A stretch of DNA of 64,000 nt from Bordetella sp. FB-8 (GCF_000382185.1 NZ_KB907784.1:1-64000), one strand, 5' to 3'; counted from the first letter of the stretch, positions 17,082 through 31,490 are shown. Numbers and translations: made by a program. The notes: generated by a model not told the origin, from the sequence alone.

Positions 17082-18454
17082 CGCGTTGCTCCATGCGCCA
17101 TGAATTGTTCGCCAGCATTGGCCGCCACCCTGTGCGCCTGCCAGTATGGACGGAACAGAGTCGGCTTCTCGTTCTTTCCGTCGCCACGGGGTTGAGGACG
17201 CACGAAATAGGTTTCGGCTGCCGCGTTCACCGTAAGGCCATCGCCTGGCTGGAATACCCGCAAGGCGTAGGCGCCGGCCCAGGCGATGCGGCTGGCACCG
17301 CCTGAAACGGGCAGGCTCGCAGCCTGCTGGCGCACGGCGATGGCAAAGCGCAGCGGCGCGGTCTCGCCGGCAGACGACACCTCGTGGCTGTCCGGCAGCC
17401 CGCGTCCCCGAGGCGACACGCTTTCCATCCAGGCATAGGCGTCCGCCAGCGGATTCGAAACGCCCGAGAAGATATTCCATGATGTGTTGGCCGATACCCA
17501 GCGCCAGAAATCCTGCGAAGAGAAATCCTCGGGCGCGCGCTGCACGGTATCGCCGCCCAAGCGGTCTCCCGCCAGGCCCCAGCCCATGGGATATTCGCGG
17601 TAGTAGCAGCCTATCCACTTGTTCCAGCGCAGCGAGTGGTAAGACAAGGAATCGAACGAAGACCAGTTGCCGTCGCCGTCCATCCGGGTCTCGCCGCGGC
17701 GGCGCAATTCGTGCCGCTTTTGCGGACAGGCCTTCTGGACAATCCAGTTGTTGGTGCGGGTGAAATTGCGCGGCTGCAGAAAGTCGTAGCGCCCCACGGC
17801 GGCATAGGCCAGAGGGCGCAGTGCCTGCCCTGACCGGCTGCGCACATAACCCGGCCAGCCGTCGGACAACACGCGCCATTGCAGCGATTGAGGCTGCCCT
17901 TGGAGTTCGGGGTAGTTGGCGCGCAGGATCGCCTGGATCATGGCCTCCCTCTGCCTGGGCAGGGTCGCCACAGCCTGTTGCGCCGCATGCAGCAAAGTGC
18001 CGTACACCAGGTCGTCGTGCGCCTGATAGGCCCTGGCAGCTTCGTGCGCCGCGCCGCCGCTCGGCCTGCCCGCCGAATAGGACCGCTGCGCCTTGGTTCC
18101 GAACAGAGAACCGATCAGATAGGTAGGCGGATTGCCCATGGCGCGGCGCTGCGCCTCCGTGTCCGAGAATTTCGCCCAGGTCGCCAGCGTGACCAGATGT
18201 GCCATGGCCACCTGGTGCGCGATCTGCGCACGGTTGATGTAGGCCAGCAGATTCAGCGTCCGGGTCTGCTCCAGAGCGGCACTGTATACCGCGGCATCGG
18301 CGGCATGAGTCAGGCGTGCACGCGCGGCGGCCACCTGACCGAGGTTGTACAAAGCAACCCAGGCCACCCCGCAGAGCGACAGCAGCAGCAAGGCGGGAAT
18401 CAGCGCCTGCCCGCCATAAACCGTCCGCGCGCGGTACGCAGGGTGTGCAAGCAT
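17078..18454 (-). CDS. tadG: TadG-like Flp pilus assembly protein
   Basis: This 458-aa protein (MLAHPAYRARTVYGGQALIPALLLL) has an N-terminal TadG-type membrane segment with GGQALIPALLLLSLCGVAWV, then the AAARARLTHAADAAVYSAAL helix typical of the Flp TadG N-terminal domain. The rest is a large periplasmic part without an obvious von Willebrand MIDAS motif. Its start overlaps the flp stop by one base. Confidence 0.82.
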   Translation of the reverse strand: MLAHPAYRARTVYGGQALIPALLLLSLCGVAWVALYNLGQVAAARARLTHAADAAVYSAALEQTRTLNLLAYINRAQIAHQVAMAHLVTLATWAKFSDTEAQRRAMGNPPTYLIGSLFGTKAQRSYSAGRPSGGAAHEAARAYQAHDDLVYGTLLHAAQQAVATLPRQREAMIQAILRANYPELQGQPQSLQWRVLSDGWPGYVRSRSGQALRPLAYAAVGRYDFLQPRNFTRTNNWIVQKACPQKRHELRRRGETRMDGDGNWSSFDSLSYHSLRWNKWIGCYYREYPMGWGLAGDRLGGDTVQRAPEDFSSQDFWRWVSANTSWNIFSGVSNPLADAYAWMESVSPRGRGLPDSHEVSSAGETAPLRFAIAVRQQAASLPVSGGASRIAWAGAYALRVFQPGDGLTVNAAAETYFVRPQPRGDGKNEKPTLFRPYWQAHRVAANAGEQFMAHGATR

Positions 18455-18723
18455 TAGTTGGCCGCCTTGGCGTTACCGGTGAACGACTGCAGCGAACGCG
18501 ACTTGGTCTGTTCGGCTGCCGTCTTGGCCGCCATGCCGGCCTGCCTGGACTGCGAGGAGCCGTCCTCGCCCGCCAGCTCCTTGGCCATGGCCGCCGTCTG
18601 CGAACGCACGACCTGCCCAAACAATTGATAGACCGCGATGGCCGCCACCGCGATGAGGGCCACCACGATGATGTACTCGGTCATACCCTGGCCGCTCTGC
18701 TTTTTCCTGCTTGCCCGCATCAT
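18454..18723 (-). CDS. flp: Flp-type major pilin
   Basis: This 89-aa prepilin (MMRASRKKQSGQGMTEYIIV) has a short positively charged leader, a likely cleavage after G13 in QG/MTEYIIV with the conserved Glu, then a hydrophobic helix (IIVVALIAVAAIAVYQLFGQ) and a polar tail. These are hallmarks of Flp/TadE-class pilins cut by a CpaA/TadV peptidase. No such peptidase gene is in the window. AGGGGAAGC lies just before the start. As first gene of the operon its promoter must lie in 18724-18837. Confidence 0.85.
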   Translation of the reverse strand: MMRASRKKQSGQGMTEYIIVVALIAVAAIAVYQLFGQVVRSQTAAMAKELAGEDGSSQSRQAGMAAKTAAEQTKSRSLQSFTGNAKAAN

Positions 18724-18837
18724 GCTTCCCCTGAACGTCGTGAAGGTGGAAAGCAGTATGGGGAGATGGATGCGCCGCGGCTATGCGCGGATGCCGAGGT
18801 GGATCAAAGTATCCTGGGAGGTTGACGGATCGGCGAG

Positions 18838-18910
18838 TTCGTCGTGTTTGGGCTGGGTGTGGGAAGAGAGGCCTGCCCTCTCTGCACACACCCAGCCCAA
18901 ACACGACGAA
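18838..18910. repeat. Long perfect inverted repeat (extended hairpin)
   Basis: The left arm 18838-18861 (begins TTCGTCGTGTTTGGG) is perfectly complementary to the right arm 18887-18910, giving 24 bp. Inside, after a 3x3 mismatch, a second 7-bp stem AGAGAGG (18865-18871)/CCTCTCT (18877-18883) closes on CCTGC, so 31 bp pair in 73 nt. No T-run follows on either strand, so it is not an ordinary terminator. It lies between the bipA terminator and the tad operon. Confidence 0.95.
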
Positions 18911-18924
18911 CGCATCAAGAACTC

Positions 18925-18958
18925 AAAAAAAAGCCTGCCCGCATACAGCGAACAGGCC
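18925..18958 (-). terminator. Rho-independent terminator of the bipA operon
   Basis: On the minus strand GCCTG...CAGGC forms a stem with an internal GCGGG-containing loop and is followed by eight T residues. It starts about 35 nt after the bipA stop codon. Confidence 0.75.
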
Positions 18959-18992
18959 TTACACGCTATCGGACTAAAGACAAGGCGCGGTA

Positions 18993-20813
<1,821 letters not shown>

Positions 20814-20826
20814 GATCAGATCCTTC

Positions 20827-21648
20827 CTAAGAGTTTGTTTTGGCAAGCGAGGGAGAAGCCCCCACGCTCGCCTTCAGTTCGCAGCCCCCCAAGGCGGCTT
20901 TTTCGCCTTGAGAGCGGCCCGGCGGCAAAAGCCCCGCCGGCAATTCATTCAAGGCCACCAGCGACGACTTGGGGTCGTCGGCGGCCTGCAATGCATCTAA
21001 CGTAACGGCGCAGTCCAGCATGAACGGGCCGACGCGCGTGCGCCGCAGCGCGGTCAGGTGGGCATGGCAACCGAGCTCGCGGCCTATGTCCTGAGCCAAC
21101 GTCCGGATGTAAGTCCCTTTACTGCAATCCACTTCGATCACTGCCTGCAACCCCGTACAGGACAGCAGCTCGTTGCGGTAAATCGTGACCCGCCGCGGCG
21201 CGCGTTCGAGCTCTATGCCCTTGCGCGCGTATTCGTACAGCGGCTTGCCGTCGCGCTTGAGCGCCGAATACATAGGTGGAATCTGCTCGATTTCACCCGT
21301 AAAACGTGACAATACTTCGCGCAATGCCTGCTCGGCTACGCCGGCAAAGCCCTCTTGCGCGCGCACCGTGACAATGCCCGTCAGGTCGCCGCTGTCGGTC
21401 TCTTCGCCGAACTGCAGCGTGGCCAAGTACGTCTTGTCGGCGTCGAGCATGGCGCCGGAAATCTTGGTCGCGCGGCCCATGCAGCACACCAACAGGCCCG
21501 TGGCGAACGGATCCAGCGTGCCGGTGTGGCCGGCCTTGGCCGCATCCAACGTGCGCTTGGCGCGCTGCAGGGCGTGATTGCTGGACAAACCAACGGGTTT
21601 GTCCAGCAATAGCACTCCATCGAGCGGCTGCCCGCGTTTCCTAGCCAT
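20827..21648 (-). CDS. truB: tRNA pseudouridine(55) synthase TruB
   Basis: This protein (273 aa) isomerises U55 in the T-loop of tRNAs. Catalytic Asp46 lies in [14 protein letters not shown]; the family motifs [46 protein letters not shown] and [15 protein letters not shown] are present. The C-terminal tail ([19 protein letters not shown]) is lineage-specific. It lies between rbfA and bipA. Confidence 0.96.
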   Translation of the reverse strand: MARKRGQPLDGVLLLDKPVGLSSNHALQRAKRTLDAAKAGHTGTLDPFATGLLVCCMGRATKISGAMLDADKTYLATLQFGEETDSGDLTGIVTVRAQEGFAGVAEQALREVLSRFTGEIEQIPPMYSALKRDGKPLYEYARKGIELERAPRRVTIYRNELLSCTGLQAVIEVDCSKGTYIRTLAQDIGRELGCHAHLTALRRTRVGPFMLDCAVTLDALQAADDPKSSLVALNELPAGLLPPGRSQGEKAALGGCELKASVGASPSLAKTNS

Positions 21649-21682
21649 CGTCGCAATCCGGAAAAAAAATCGCCGACAGCCC

Positions 21683-22090
21683 TCAGGACTGTTCTTCGGG
21701 CTCGTCAGGGATGCCGGAAGCCGCGCCGGAATCGGAGCGGGTGGCGCGGTCTATCAGCGACGACATCTCGATGGCGCGCTCAATCTGCGGATCGTGATAG
21801 AAGCGCAGTGTGGGCACGGTGTGGATGTGCAGCAGCTTGTACAGCAGGGAATGCAACCAGCCGGCCTTTTCGTTGAGCAGCGCCGCGGTCGCATCGGACT
21901 CGGCGCCCAGCACGGTGAAATAAACCTTGGCGTGTGCGTAGTCGGCCGACAGCTCCACGCCCGAAATGGTGATCAGGCCCGAGCGCGAGACATCGACCTC
22001 GCGCTGGACGATCTCGGCCAGGTCCTTCTGGATCTGGTCGGCCAGCCGCAGGTTGCGGCCGGGGATGGACTTGGATTTATGACGGCTCAT
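21683..22090 (-). CDS. rbfA: 30S ribosome-binding factor RbfA
   Basis: This 135-aa KH-like protein is needed for 16S 5' end processing and cold adaptation. Motifs: [39 protein letters not shown] and [22 protein letters not shown]. It has the usual length plus a short acidic tail. It sits between infB and truB in the conserved order. Confidence 0.95.
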   Translation of the reverse strand: MSRHKSKSIPGRNLRLADQIQKDLAEIVQREVDVSRSGLITISGVELSADYAHAKVYFTVLGAESDATAALLNEKAGWLHSLLYKLLHIHTVPTLRFYHDPQIERAIEMSSLIDRATRSDSGAASGIPDEPEEQS

Positions 22091-22114
22091 GATGGACCTG
22101 GAAAGCGCAGCGCC

Positions 22115-24982
<2,868 letters not shown>

Positions 24983-25067
24983 TAGGCTATTTTCCTTTGC
25001 AGCTATCTTCTGTATGCCGTGCGCGCTGGGCGCGGTACGGCGTGTTCTCTTCAACGCACCATGGTCG

Positions 25068-26546
25068 TCACTCTTCTTCGAACCAATGGGCGCGGGCGCG
25101 CATGATCAGATCACTGGCCGCTTTCTCGTCCAGGCCGCCGATCTCGGCAAGCTCATCGGTGGCCAGCTCGGCCAGATCGTCGCGCGTGTGTACCTTGTGC
25201 TCGGCCAGCCGGGTCGCCAGATCGGGCGTCATGCCTTCGAGCTCGAGCAGGTCCTGCGCGGTTTCCAGGCGTTCTTCCTGGGCGATGGCTTCGGTCAGCA
25301 GCGCATTGCGGGCACGGGCGCGCAACGCGTTGATGGTGTCTTCGTCGAAAGCGTCGATTTCCAGCAGTTCCTGCATGGGCACGTAGGCGATTTCTTCCAG
25401 GCCGGTGAAACCTTCGTCGATCAGGATATCGGCCACTTCCTCGTCGACGTCCAGCTTGTTCATGAAAGCGGCACGTAGCGCGGAGCGCTCAGTTTCCTGG
25501 CGGTTCTGGCTTTCTTCCGGCGACATGATGTTGATCTGCCAGCCGGTAAGCTCGGAAGCCAGGCGCACGTTCTGGCCCTTGGCGCCGATGGCCTTGGGCA
25601 GGTTTTCCTCGTCGACCACCACGTCCATGGCATGCTTGTCCTCGTCGACCAGGATCGACTCGACGTTGGCCGGGGCCAGCGCGCCGATCACGAACTGGGC
25701 AGGATCTTCCGACCACAGCACGATGTCGACCTGCTCGCCGCCCAGCTCGTTACGCACGGCGGTGACGCGCGAACCGCGCATGCCCACGCAAGTGCCAATG
25801 GGGTCGATGCGCTTGTCATAGGCCACCACGGCGATCTTGGCACGCACGCCGGGATCGCGGGCGGCCGCCTTGATCTCGAGCAGGCCCTGTTCGATCTCAG
25901 GCACTTCGTTTTCGAAAAGCTGGCGGATAAAGTCAGGCGAAGTGCGCGACAGAATGACCTGCTGGCCACGCAGGGTGCTGTCCACGCGCAGCACAAAGGC
26001 GCGGACACGGTCGCTGATGCGCAGGTTTTCCTTGGGGATCATCTCGCTGCGTGGAAGGCGGGCCTCGACTTTGCCGGTTTCGATGATGACATCGCCCTTG
26101 TCCATGCGTTTGACGGTACCGGAAACGATGGTCTCGCCACGGTCCAGGAAATCGTTCAGGACCTGCTCGCGCTCGGCGTCGCGGATTTTCTGCAGAATGG
26201 CCTGCTTGGCGGCTTGCGCGCCGATGCGGCCGAATTCGACCGGTTCAAGTGGCTCTTCGATGTACTCGCCCACTTCGATACCGGGCACAATTTCGAGCGC
26301 GTCGGACAGCAATTCCTGCTTGTCGGGTTCCTGCAGGCCGGCCTCGTCGGGCACGACCAACCAGCGACGAAAGCCCTCGTGGCTGCCGCTGTCGCGGTCG
26401 ATGGCGACACGGATGTCGGCGTCGTCCTTGAAGCGCTTTTTCATGGCCGAAGCCAGCGCGCTTTCGAGCGCCGTGAACACGGTGTCGCGCGTGACGTTCT
26501 TTTCGCGCGCCAACGCATCGACCAACAGAAGAATTTCGCGACTCAT
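25068..26546 (-). CDS. nusA: Transcription termination/antitermination factor NusA
   Basis: This 492-aa protein begins [18 protein letters not shown]. An N-terminal RNAP-binding domain, an S1 domain ([19 protein letters not shown]), two KH domains ([20 protein letters not shown] and [18 protein letters not shown]) and two C-terminal acidic repeats ([18 protein letters not shown] and [18 protein letters not shown]) are in order. Its start overlaps the rimP stop by 4 nt. Confidence 0.96.
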   Translation of the reverse strand: MSREILLLVDALAREKNVTRDTVFTALESALASAMKKRFKDDADIRVAIDRDSGSHEGFRRWLVVPDEAGLQEPDKQELLSDALEIVPGIEVGEYIEEPLEPVEFGRIGAQAAKQAILQKIRDAEREQVLNDFLDRGETIVSGTVKRMDKGDVIIETGKVEARLPRSEMIPKENLRISDRVRAFVLRVDSTLRGQQVILSRTSPDFIRQLFENEVPEIEQGLLEIKAAARDPGVRAKIAVVAYDKRIDPIGTCVGMRGSRVTAVRNELGGEQVDIVLWSEDPAQFVIGALAPANVESILVDEDKHAMDVVVDEENLPKAIGAKGQNVRLASELTGWQINIMSPEESQNRQETERSALRAAFMNKLDVDEEVADILIDEGFTGLEEIAYVPMQELLEIDAFDEDTINALRARARNALLTEAIAQEERLETAQDLLELEGMTPDLATRLAEHKVHTRDDLAELATDELAEIGGLDEKAASDLIMRARAHWFEEE

Positions 26547-27028
26547 CGCTTTTTGCCCTTGAAATCCAGAACGGGATCCAGCTTGGCGCGCTCGATGTCA
26601 TCGAGCGTGAAGCTCAGCACTTGGATCTCGTTCTTCTTTGCCTCAAATTCCAAACCGAACACGGAACGCCCCGCGGCGTCGCCCGTGGCTTCCGGCATGC
26701 GCAGAATGCCGGTATATACCTTGCGGCTGTCGATCGCCTCGCGCAGCTTGATCTCGACGCGAGCGCCGGCAACGCGCAGAAAATCCGCCTCGCCACGCAG
26801 CGGCCGATCCACGCCGGGCGACCCCACTTCGAGACGTCGGTAGTCGACGTTCTCGACCTCGAACACGCGCGAGAGCTGGCGCGAAACCTGCTCGCAATCC
26901 TCGACACGCACGCCATCTTCCTTGTCGATGGTCACACGCAGCAAACCCATGGCGGCGCGTTCTACGTCGATCAGTTCGACGTCCATGCCTGCCAAGGCTT
27001 CCCGGGTCATTGCAAATAGATCAGCCAC
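26543..27028 (-). CDS. rimP: Ribosome maturation factor RimP
   Basis: This 161-aa protein assists 30S maturation. It starts at a GTG (27028; [19 protein letters not shown]), which matches the family N-terminus. Motifs: [35 protein letters not shown] and [12 protein letters not shown]. It is the first gene of the rimP-nusA-infB-rbfA-truB-bipA series. A strong terminator-like hairpin lies 73 nt upstream of the start. Confidence 0.94.
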   Translation of the reverse strand: MADLFAMTREALAGMDVELIDVERAAMGLLRVTIDKEDGVRVEDCEQVSRQLSRVFEVENVDYRRLEVGSPGVDRPLRGEADFLRVAGARVEIKLREAIDSRKVYTGILRMPEATGDAAGRSVFGLEFEAKKNEIQVLSFTLDDIERAKLDPVLDFKGKKR

Positions 27029-27100
27029 TTAAGTTTCATTGCGGGCACTGCCGTGTCGGACCTTGCCGCCACCGCTTTGCCATACACATCCTTAACATTC

Positions 27101-27130
27101 AAAAAAAAAGGGCTGTTTTCGCACAGCCCA
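27101..27130 (-). terminator. Rho-independent terminator/attenuator upstream of rimP
   Basis: On the minus strand the stem GGGCTG/CAGCCC (27129-27124 with 27115-27110) has loop TGCGAAAA and is followed by nine T residues (27109-27101). It lies upstream of rimP rather than downstream of a recognised gene. Confidence 0.8.
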
Positions 27131-27295
27131 CCGTATTGCCGAAGGCCCGACACGCATGAAACACGCACCAGGCCCGGCTTCAGTTGTTCTTTGCTTTCAG
27201 CGATTGCGCAGTACAACCGCTGCTTCTGGACACCCGCTTTCGCACCCTCAAAAGCGGACAGCGCCCGAAAACATCGCTGATAAACCCAAGAGTCT
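27101..27295 (-). ncRNA. Candidate structured RNA upstream of rimP
   Basis: About 190 nt on the minus strand lie between the rluB terminator and a perfect rho-independent terminator. Reading leftward there are hairpins CCGCTTT/AAAGCGG near 27250 and CAGCG.TTG/CAA.CGCTG near 27210, and finally GGGCTG/CAGCCC plus nine T residues. A TAGACT -10-like hexamer lies near 27290. It could be a discrete small RNA or the attenuated leader of rimP-nusA-infB. No known RNA family was recognised. This is an inference from layout only. Confidence 0.35.
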
Positions 27296-27307
27296 ACCAG
27301 ATAAACG

Positions 27308-27332
27308 TAAAAAACACCCGGATAATCCGGGG
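27308..27332 (-). terminator. Rho-independent terminator after rluB
   Basis: On the minus strand CCCGG/CCGGG with an ATTAT loop is followed by TGTTTTTT, about 33 nt after the rluB stop codon. Confidence 0.75.
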
Positions 27333-27364
27333 TTTACCCGGTTCGGGCACCACTTCGGCAGGAT

Positions 27365-29122
27365 TTACCTGTCGTTGCGTCCCCGTCCACCCATAAAGCC
27401 CAGGCGCGACTCGTGCGCCGAGGCCCCGCTAGGCTGCCAATCGTCACCCCGGGCGCCCGGCTTGCGCGGCTTGCTCTTGTTGGCGCCGCCGGCGTGCTTC
27501 TTGGCGGCCGCGTTGCTGCTGACGCCGCCGTTGCCGGCCGCGAATTTGGGCCCGCCCGCCTTGGCGGGGCGCTTGCCCTTGCCTTGGCCACCGCCCTGCA
27601 CCGGCCCCGGCCCCTGCCCTAAGCCCTGGGGCTTGCCTTGGCCTCGCGCCTTACCCTGGCCGCGCTTGCCGCCGGCGGGCTTGTCGCTGCCGCCCATGGG
27701 GTGGCCGTTGGCATAGCCGCCGGTAATCATCAGGCCGGTACCGAAAGGATCAGACGGCGTGGAGCGCACCGCGCCCGCACTGCCCTTGCCGCCGCCTTGC
27801 AGATTGCCGCGGCGGCTGAAACGCGCGCCGTTCATGCCGTTGTGCTCCATCGTGCCAAAGCCCGGCGGCAGCGCGTTCTCATGCGACTTGGGCTGCTTTT
27901 CGCGCCGCCCTTCGCCATCGTCGTCGCGCAGCAGGCCCAATTGCACCATCAGGGCGTTGACCAATTGCGCGTCGACCTCCTCCCAACGGCCGCGGCGCAG
28001 ATTGCGCGGCAGCACGATGTCGCCGAAGCGCGTGCGGATCAGGCGACTGACGGTGACGCCCACCGCCTCGAACATACGGCGCACTTCGCGGTTACGTCCT
28101 TCCTGCAGGGTAACGCGGTACCAGCGATTGCTGCCGTCGCCGCCCAGGTAGTCGAGCGCGCCGAAGGCGGCCTTGCCGTCCTCGAGATCGATGCCTTCGA
28201 CCAGCGACTTGCGCTGGGCTTCGTCCATCTCGCCCAGCACGCGCACCGCGTATTCACGTTCAGTACCGTAGCGCGGATGCATGATGCGGTTGGCCATGTC
28301 ACCCGAGGTGGTGAAGATCAGCAGGCCTTCGGTGTTCAGATCCAGGCGCCCCACCGACAGCCACTTGCCGGTACGCAGCTTGGGCAGGCGCGCGAACACG
28401 CTGGCCCGCCCTCCCGGGTCGTCATGGCTGACGATTTCTCCGGACGGCTTGTGATAGAGAATGACGCGCGGCGGCTTCTTGGCGTTTGGGCGATGGATGG
28501 GCTTGCCGTTGACACGCACCTGGTCGTTGGGCGAGACGCGCTGGCCTATGTGGGCCGGTTCACCGTTGACCGACACGCGGCCGGCCACGATAAGCTCTTC
28601 CATTTCGCGGCGCGAGCCAATGCCGGCCTCGGCCAGCACCTTGTGCAACTTGGGGCTGACCGCGTCGCTGTTCAGGTACTTGCCCAGGCGCTGTTCAGTG
28701 CGTTCGTTGGCTTCAAGATAGGCCAGCGCCTGCTCGGCCTCGCGTTCGAGTTCGCGCGTATCGGCCGTGTCCATTCCGACTTCGGGCGACGCAGCTTGGG
28801 CCGCCTGCCCGGAAGCACCCTGTCCGAAGGCTTTTTTGTTGGCGGTCTTGCGCGGAGCGCGCCTGGGCTTGCGCTCGGCCTGCCTGACTTCGGGCGGACT
28901 CGCCTCGGCCTGCGCACCCTCGACCGGACTGCTCTCGGCTTTTTCGGCGCGCTCGCCGCCCTGCGCCGTCGCGGCATCGCCACGGCGGCGGCGGAAGGGA
29001 GTGCGCAGTTTGCGCCCGCGGCCGCGAACCTCGGAATCGGCCGCCGCGGCGACCTGGGAAGCGCCCGTGTCGGGAGGTTCAGGCAGGGAATTTTCTTTTT
29101 GTGTATCGGAATCGGTTGTCAC
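27365..29122 (-). CDS. rluB: 23S rRNA pseudouridine(2605) synthase RluB with long tails
   Basis: This 585-aa RsuA-type pseudouridine synthase has an S4 RNA-binding domain ([21 protein letters not shown]) near 155-205 and a catalytic Asp in [15 protein letters not shown]. Other family blocks are [13 protein letters not shown] and [16 protein letters not shown]. It is about twice the core length. Residues 1-150 are low-complexity, charged and Ala-rich, and the last about 170 residues form a Gly/Lys/Arg-rich tail ([28 protein letters not shown]). Such tails are usual in Burkholderiales RluB and probably bind rRNA. It lies 17 nt after scpB. Confidence 0.93.
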   Translation of the reverse strand: MTTDSDTQKENSLPEPPDTGASQVAAAADSEVRGRGRKLRTPFRRRRGDAATAQGGERAEKAESSPVEGAQAEASPPEVRQAERKPRRAPRKTANKKAFGQGASGQAAQAASPEVGMDTADTRELEREAEQALAYLEANERTEQRLGKYLNSDAVSPKLHKVLAEAGIGSRREMEELIVAGRVSVNGEPAHIGQRVSPNDQVRVNGKPIHRPNAKKPPRVILYHKPSGEIVSHDDPGGRASVFARLPKLRTGKWLSVGRLDLNTEGLLIFTTSGDMANRIMHPRYGTEREYAVRVLGEMDEAQRKSLVEGIDLEDGKAAFGALDYLGGDGSNRWYRVTLQEGRNREVRRMFEAVGVTVSRLIRTRFGDIVLPRNLRRGRWEEVDAQLVNALMVQLGLLRDDDGEGRREKQPKSHENALPPGFGTMEHNGMNGARFSRRGNLQGGGKGSAGAVRSTPSDPFGTGLMITGGYANGHPMGGSDKPAGGKRGQGKARGQGKPQGLGQGPGPVQGGGQGKGKRPAKAGGPKFAAGNGGVSSNAAAKKHAGGANKSKPRKPGARGDDWQPSGASAHESRLGFMGGRGRNDR

Positions 29123-29139
29123 TCAGACAGCTCCGCAGG

Positions 29140-29919
29140 TCAAACTTGAGAGGCCTCGTCGTCTTCGACGGGCTCGTGGTCTTGTTCAGGGTTCGCCGCA
29201 GAGGCAAGGGCCTCTGCGGCGGCATCTATTGCCGCTTCTCGCGCGGCGGCGTCTTCTTCGGCATGCATTGCTTCGAGTCCTTCGGCAACGTCGACCTTTG
29301 CGTCATCGGCCGCAGACTTTTCGTTCAGATTTTCACCAGCCGCTTGCACACCCGCGCCGGCCGCTTCGCCCAAGTCCAGCCCAGCCAGCACGACCGCCGG
29401 ATCGGCGGATTCCAGTGCGGGCAGCTCGTCCAGCGCGCGCAGGCCCAGATCATCGAGAAACTGGCGCGTCGTACCAAATAGCGCAGGACGGCCCGGCGCA
29501 TCGCGATGGCCGATGACTTCGATCCAGCCACGGTCTTCCAAAGTCTTGACGATCTGCGACGACACCGTCACACCGCGTATGTCCTCGATGTCGCCGCGTG
29601 TCACGGGCTGGCGCCAGGCGATGATGGCCAGGGTTTCGAGTACCGCGCGCGAGTACTTGGGCGGCTTTTCCGGATTGAGCCTTTCCAGGTAGCGCTGCAT
29701 TTGCGGGCGGCTCTGGAAACGCCATCCGGAAGCCAGTTGCACCAACTCCAGGCCGCGATCGACCCATTGCAGCTGAAGCGCCTCCAGCGACCGGACCAAT
29801 GCCGCATTGTCGATTTCCGACTCTTCGCCGAACAGCTTGCGCAGTTCGGCCACCTGCATTGGCTGGGACGCGCACAGCAATGCGGTTTCCAGGACCAATA
29901 GCGCCTCGTTGTCACTCAT
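29140..29919 (-). CDS. scpB: Chromosome-condensation protein ScpB
   Basis: This 259-aa kleisin-associated subunit of the SMC-ScpAB complex starts at the ATG at 29919 ([18 protein letters not shown]). Two winged-helix domains are visible: [45 protein letters not shown] and [26 protein letters not shown]. An Ala/Glu-rich acidic tail of about 80 residues follows. It is co-oriented with rluB, as in many proteobacteria. Confidence 0.93.
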   Translation of the reverse strand: MSDNEALLVLETALLCASQPMQVAELRKLFGEESEIDNAALVRSLEALQLQWVDRGLELVQLASGWRFQSRPQMQRYLERLNPEKPPKYSRAVLETLAIIAWRQPVTRGDIEDIRGVTVSSQIVKTLEDRGWIEVIGHRDAPGRPALFGTTRQFLDDLGLRALDELPALESADPAVVLAGLDLGEAAGAGVQAAGENLNEKSAADDAKVDVAEGLEAMHAEEDAAAREAAIDAAAEALASAANPEQDHEPVEDDEASQV

Positions 29920-30297
29920 CGATATACAAAAACCCGAACATAGGCTCAAACCTGCCCGCGCGACCTGGCTTTACGCCCGCCGCAACATGCGGCCCTGTCT
30001 GGCCGCATCGGCATGCCCTCGGCCTGACCAAGGACGCAAAATCAAGAACGATTGAACGTGTCGTACGTAGACAACAATGCGCCGCAGCGTTTTGGGATAT
30101 TTGCGGGCGGCGGGTTGTCACATACCTGCCTAAAGCCAGGTGCACGCAGCGCCTGTGGCAGCTTGCCGGCGCCTTTTTATTCCTCGAAACAACGCCGAGG
30201 AACGGGCAGGCGGCATGAATTGACAACCATTATATACCTGTAACGCCCCATTCCCAAGAGTTCCCCCAGGACTTATCGCGATGGACACGCGCTGCCA
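29920..30297 (-). promoter_or_regulatory. scpB upstream region with promoter at 30229-30257
   Basis: The 378-bp gap between scpB and the CobW gene holds a good minus-strand promoter: -35 TTGGGA (30257-30252), a 17-bp spacer and -10 TATAAT (30234-30229). Start would be near 30222, leaving about 300 nt of untranslated leader before scpB. The leader contains GC-rich self-complementary stretches, but no recognised riboswitch or convincing gene. Confidence 0.5.
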
Positions 30298-31317
30298 TCA
30301 GTCCTGCCCGAGCAGGCGGGCAGCCTGCGGCAGAAAATCCTGCGCCTGCACGCCCCGCAAGATGAACACCAGACGCGACGGCGGCGCGTCCAGGCCGTCG
30401 GCCTGCGGCAACGGCTCCAGCGGGTAAAGCTGCCGATGCACGCCGTGCACCGCACAAGGCTCGGCCTCTCCCGCGAACTGCACCACGCCCTTGACCCGCA
30501 AGAGCGCTTCGCCGTAGCGGGCCTGCAAGGCATCGATCCCCGCCAGGAAGACCGGCCTGGCCATCCGCCGCGACAGATCCAGCACGGCATGGGAGACCCC
30601 GGCATGCGCTGCGCTGCTACGCTTCGCATAGGCTCCCAACCAGCGCGCCTGCTGCCCTGGCGCATCCTGCCCCCCTTCCCGCCGCGCATCGAGCAGGCTG
30701 GCATCCAGCCCTGCGCCGGACTGCAGCACCGACACGATCGCCCCCGGATTGATGCCCAGCACCGCTGCGCGCGCACGCTCGACCTGCTCGCAAGAACATA
30801 GATCGGCTTTGCTGATGGCTACGACATCGGCCAACGCCACCTGCTGAACGGCCTCGGGCTGCACCTGCATCTGCCCGGGAAAATGCTGCGCGTCGGCTAC
30901 CGCTATCGTGCCGCGGTAGACATAGCGCTCAGCCAGGAAAGCGTCATGCCTCAAGGTAAACATCAAGGGCGCCGGACCGGCCAGGCCTGTGGTTTCGACC
31001 AACACATGCCGGAAAGGCCGGAGCTGGCGGCGCACGGCAGCCATGAACAAGTCGCGCAAGGCATCGGCCACCCCGCCGCTGGCCGTGCAGCAGATGCACC
31101 CGCCCTCGACCAAAGCGATGCGCCCCTGCACCCCGCGCACAAGATGATGGTCCACGCCGATTTCGCCGAACTCGTTGATGACCACAGCCGCGTCCACGTA
31201 GGCGGGATCTCGGACCATGCGGTTGAGCAGTGTCGTCTTGCCGCTACCCAAAAAACCGGTCAGCACAGTAAGGGGGATTCTGGTGTCGATCAAGTCTTCT
31301 CCGATGCAATGCGCCAT
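30298..31317 (-). CDS. CobW/COG0523-family metal-chaperone GTPase
   Basis: This 339-aa G3E GTPase from the ATG at 31317 is related to zinc (ZNG1/YeiR), cobalt (CobW) and nitrile-hydratase chaperones. Walker A is GFLGSGKTT near residue 21. INEFGEIGVDH and the CxCC metal motif in VEGGCICC follow. ISKAD is the base-recognition motif, and a CobW C-terminal domain ends with RLVFILRGVQAQDFLPQA. The metal is not deducible; no Zur box was identified. It is divergent from tRNA-Asn. Confidence 0.9.
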   Translation of the reverse strand: MAHCIGEDLIDTRIPLTVLTGFLGSGKTTLLNRMVRDPAYVDAAVVINEFGEIGVDHHLVRGVQGRIALVEGGCICCTASGGVADALRDLFMAAVRRQLRPFRHVLVETTGLAGPAPLMFTLRHDAFLAERYVYRGTIAVADAQHFPGQMQVQPEAVQQVALADVVAISKADLCSCEQVERARAAVLGINPGAIVSVLQSGAGLDASLLDARREGGQDAPGQQARWLGAYAKRSSAAHAGVSHAVLDLSRRMARPVFLAGIDALQARYGEALLRVKGVVQFAGEAEPCAVHGVHRQLYPLEPLPQADGLDAPPSRLVFILRGVQAQDFLPQAARLLGQD

Positions 31318-31405
31318 TGTCGCGCGCACGCGCTGCTCAACGCCAACGGCTGGGGCGCGCGGCTTGCACAGGTTCTGAAAACTGTGCATAATCTCGCTTC
31401 TCTGA

Positions 31406-31481
31406 TCCCCGATAGCTCAGTCGGTAGAGCGACGGACTGTTAATCCGCAGGTCACTGGTTCGAACCCAGTTCGGGGAGCCA
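31406..31481 (+). tRNA. tRNA-Asn (GUU)
   Basis: This 76-nt cloverleaf runs from TCCCCGATAGCTCAG to TCGGGGAGCCA. The anticodon loop CTGTTAA in GGACTGTTAATCC gives GTT. CCA is encoded. A strong terminator follows at 31491. Confidence 0.97.
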
Positions 31482-31490
31482 AAATCAAAA

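Noticed and set aside
16470..18620. One 716-codon minus-strand frame covering the TadE- and TadG-type genes
   Set aside because: Only its last about 200 codons match TadE. The first part is an out-of-frame shadow of TadG, whose own frame has the membrane anchor and TadG pattern.
27101..27295. 6S RNA (ssrS) as identity of the structured RNA upstream of rimP
   Set aside because: Length is similar, but I could not recognise the conserved closing stem and central bubble sequences; left as an unnamed candidate.
30220..30260. Zur-type zinc operator near the CobW-family gene
   Set aside because: The AT-rich stretch is not a good dyad, and it is downstream of the GTPase gene, better explained as the scpB promoter.
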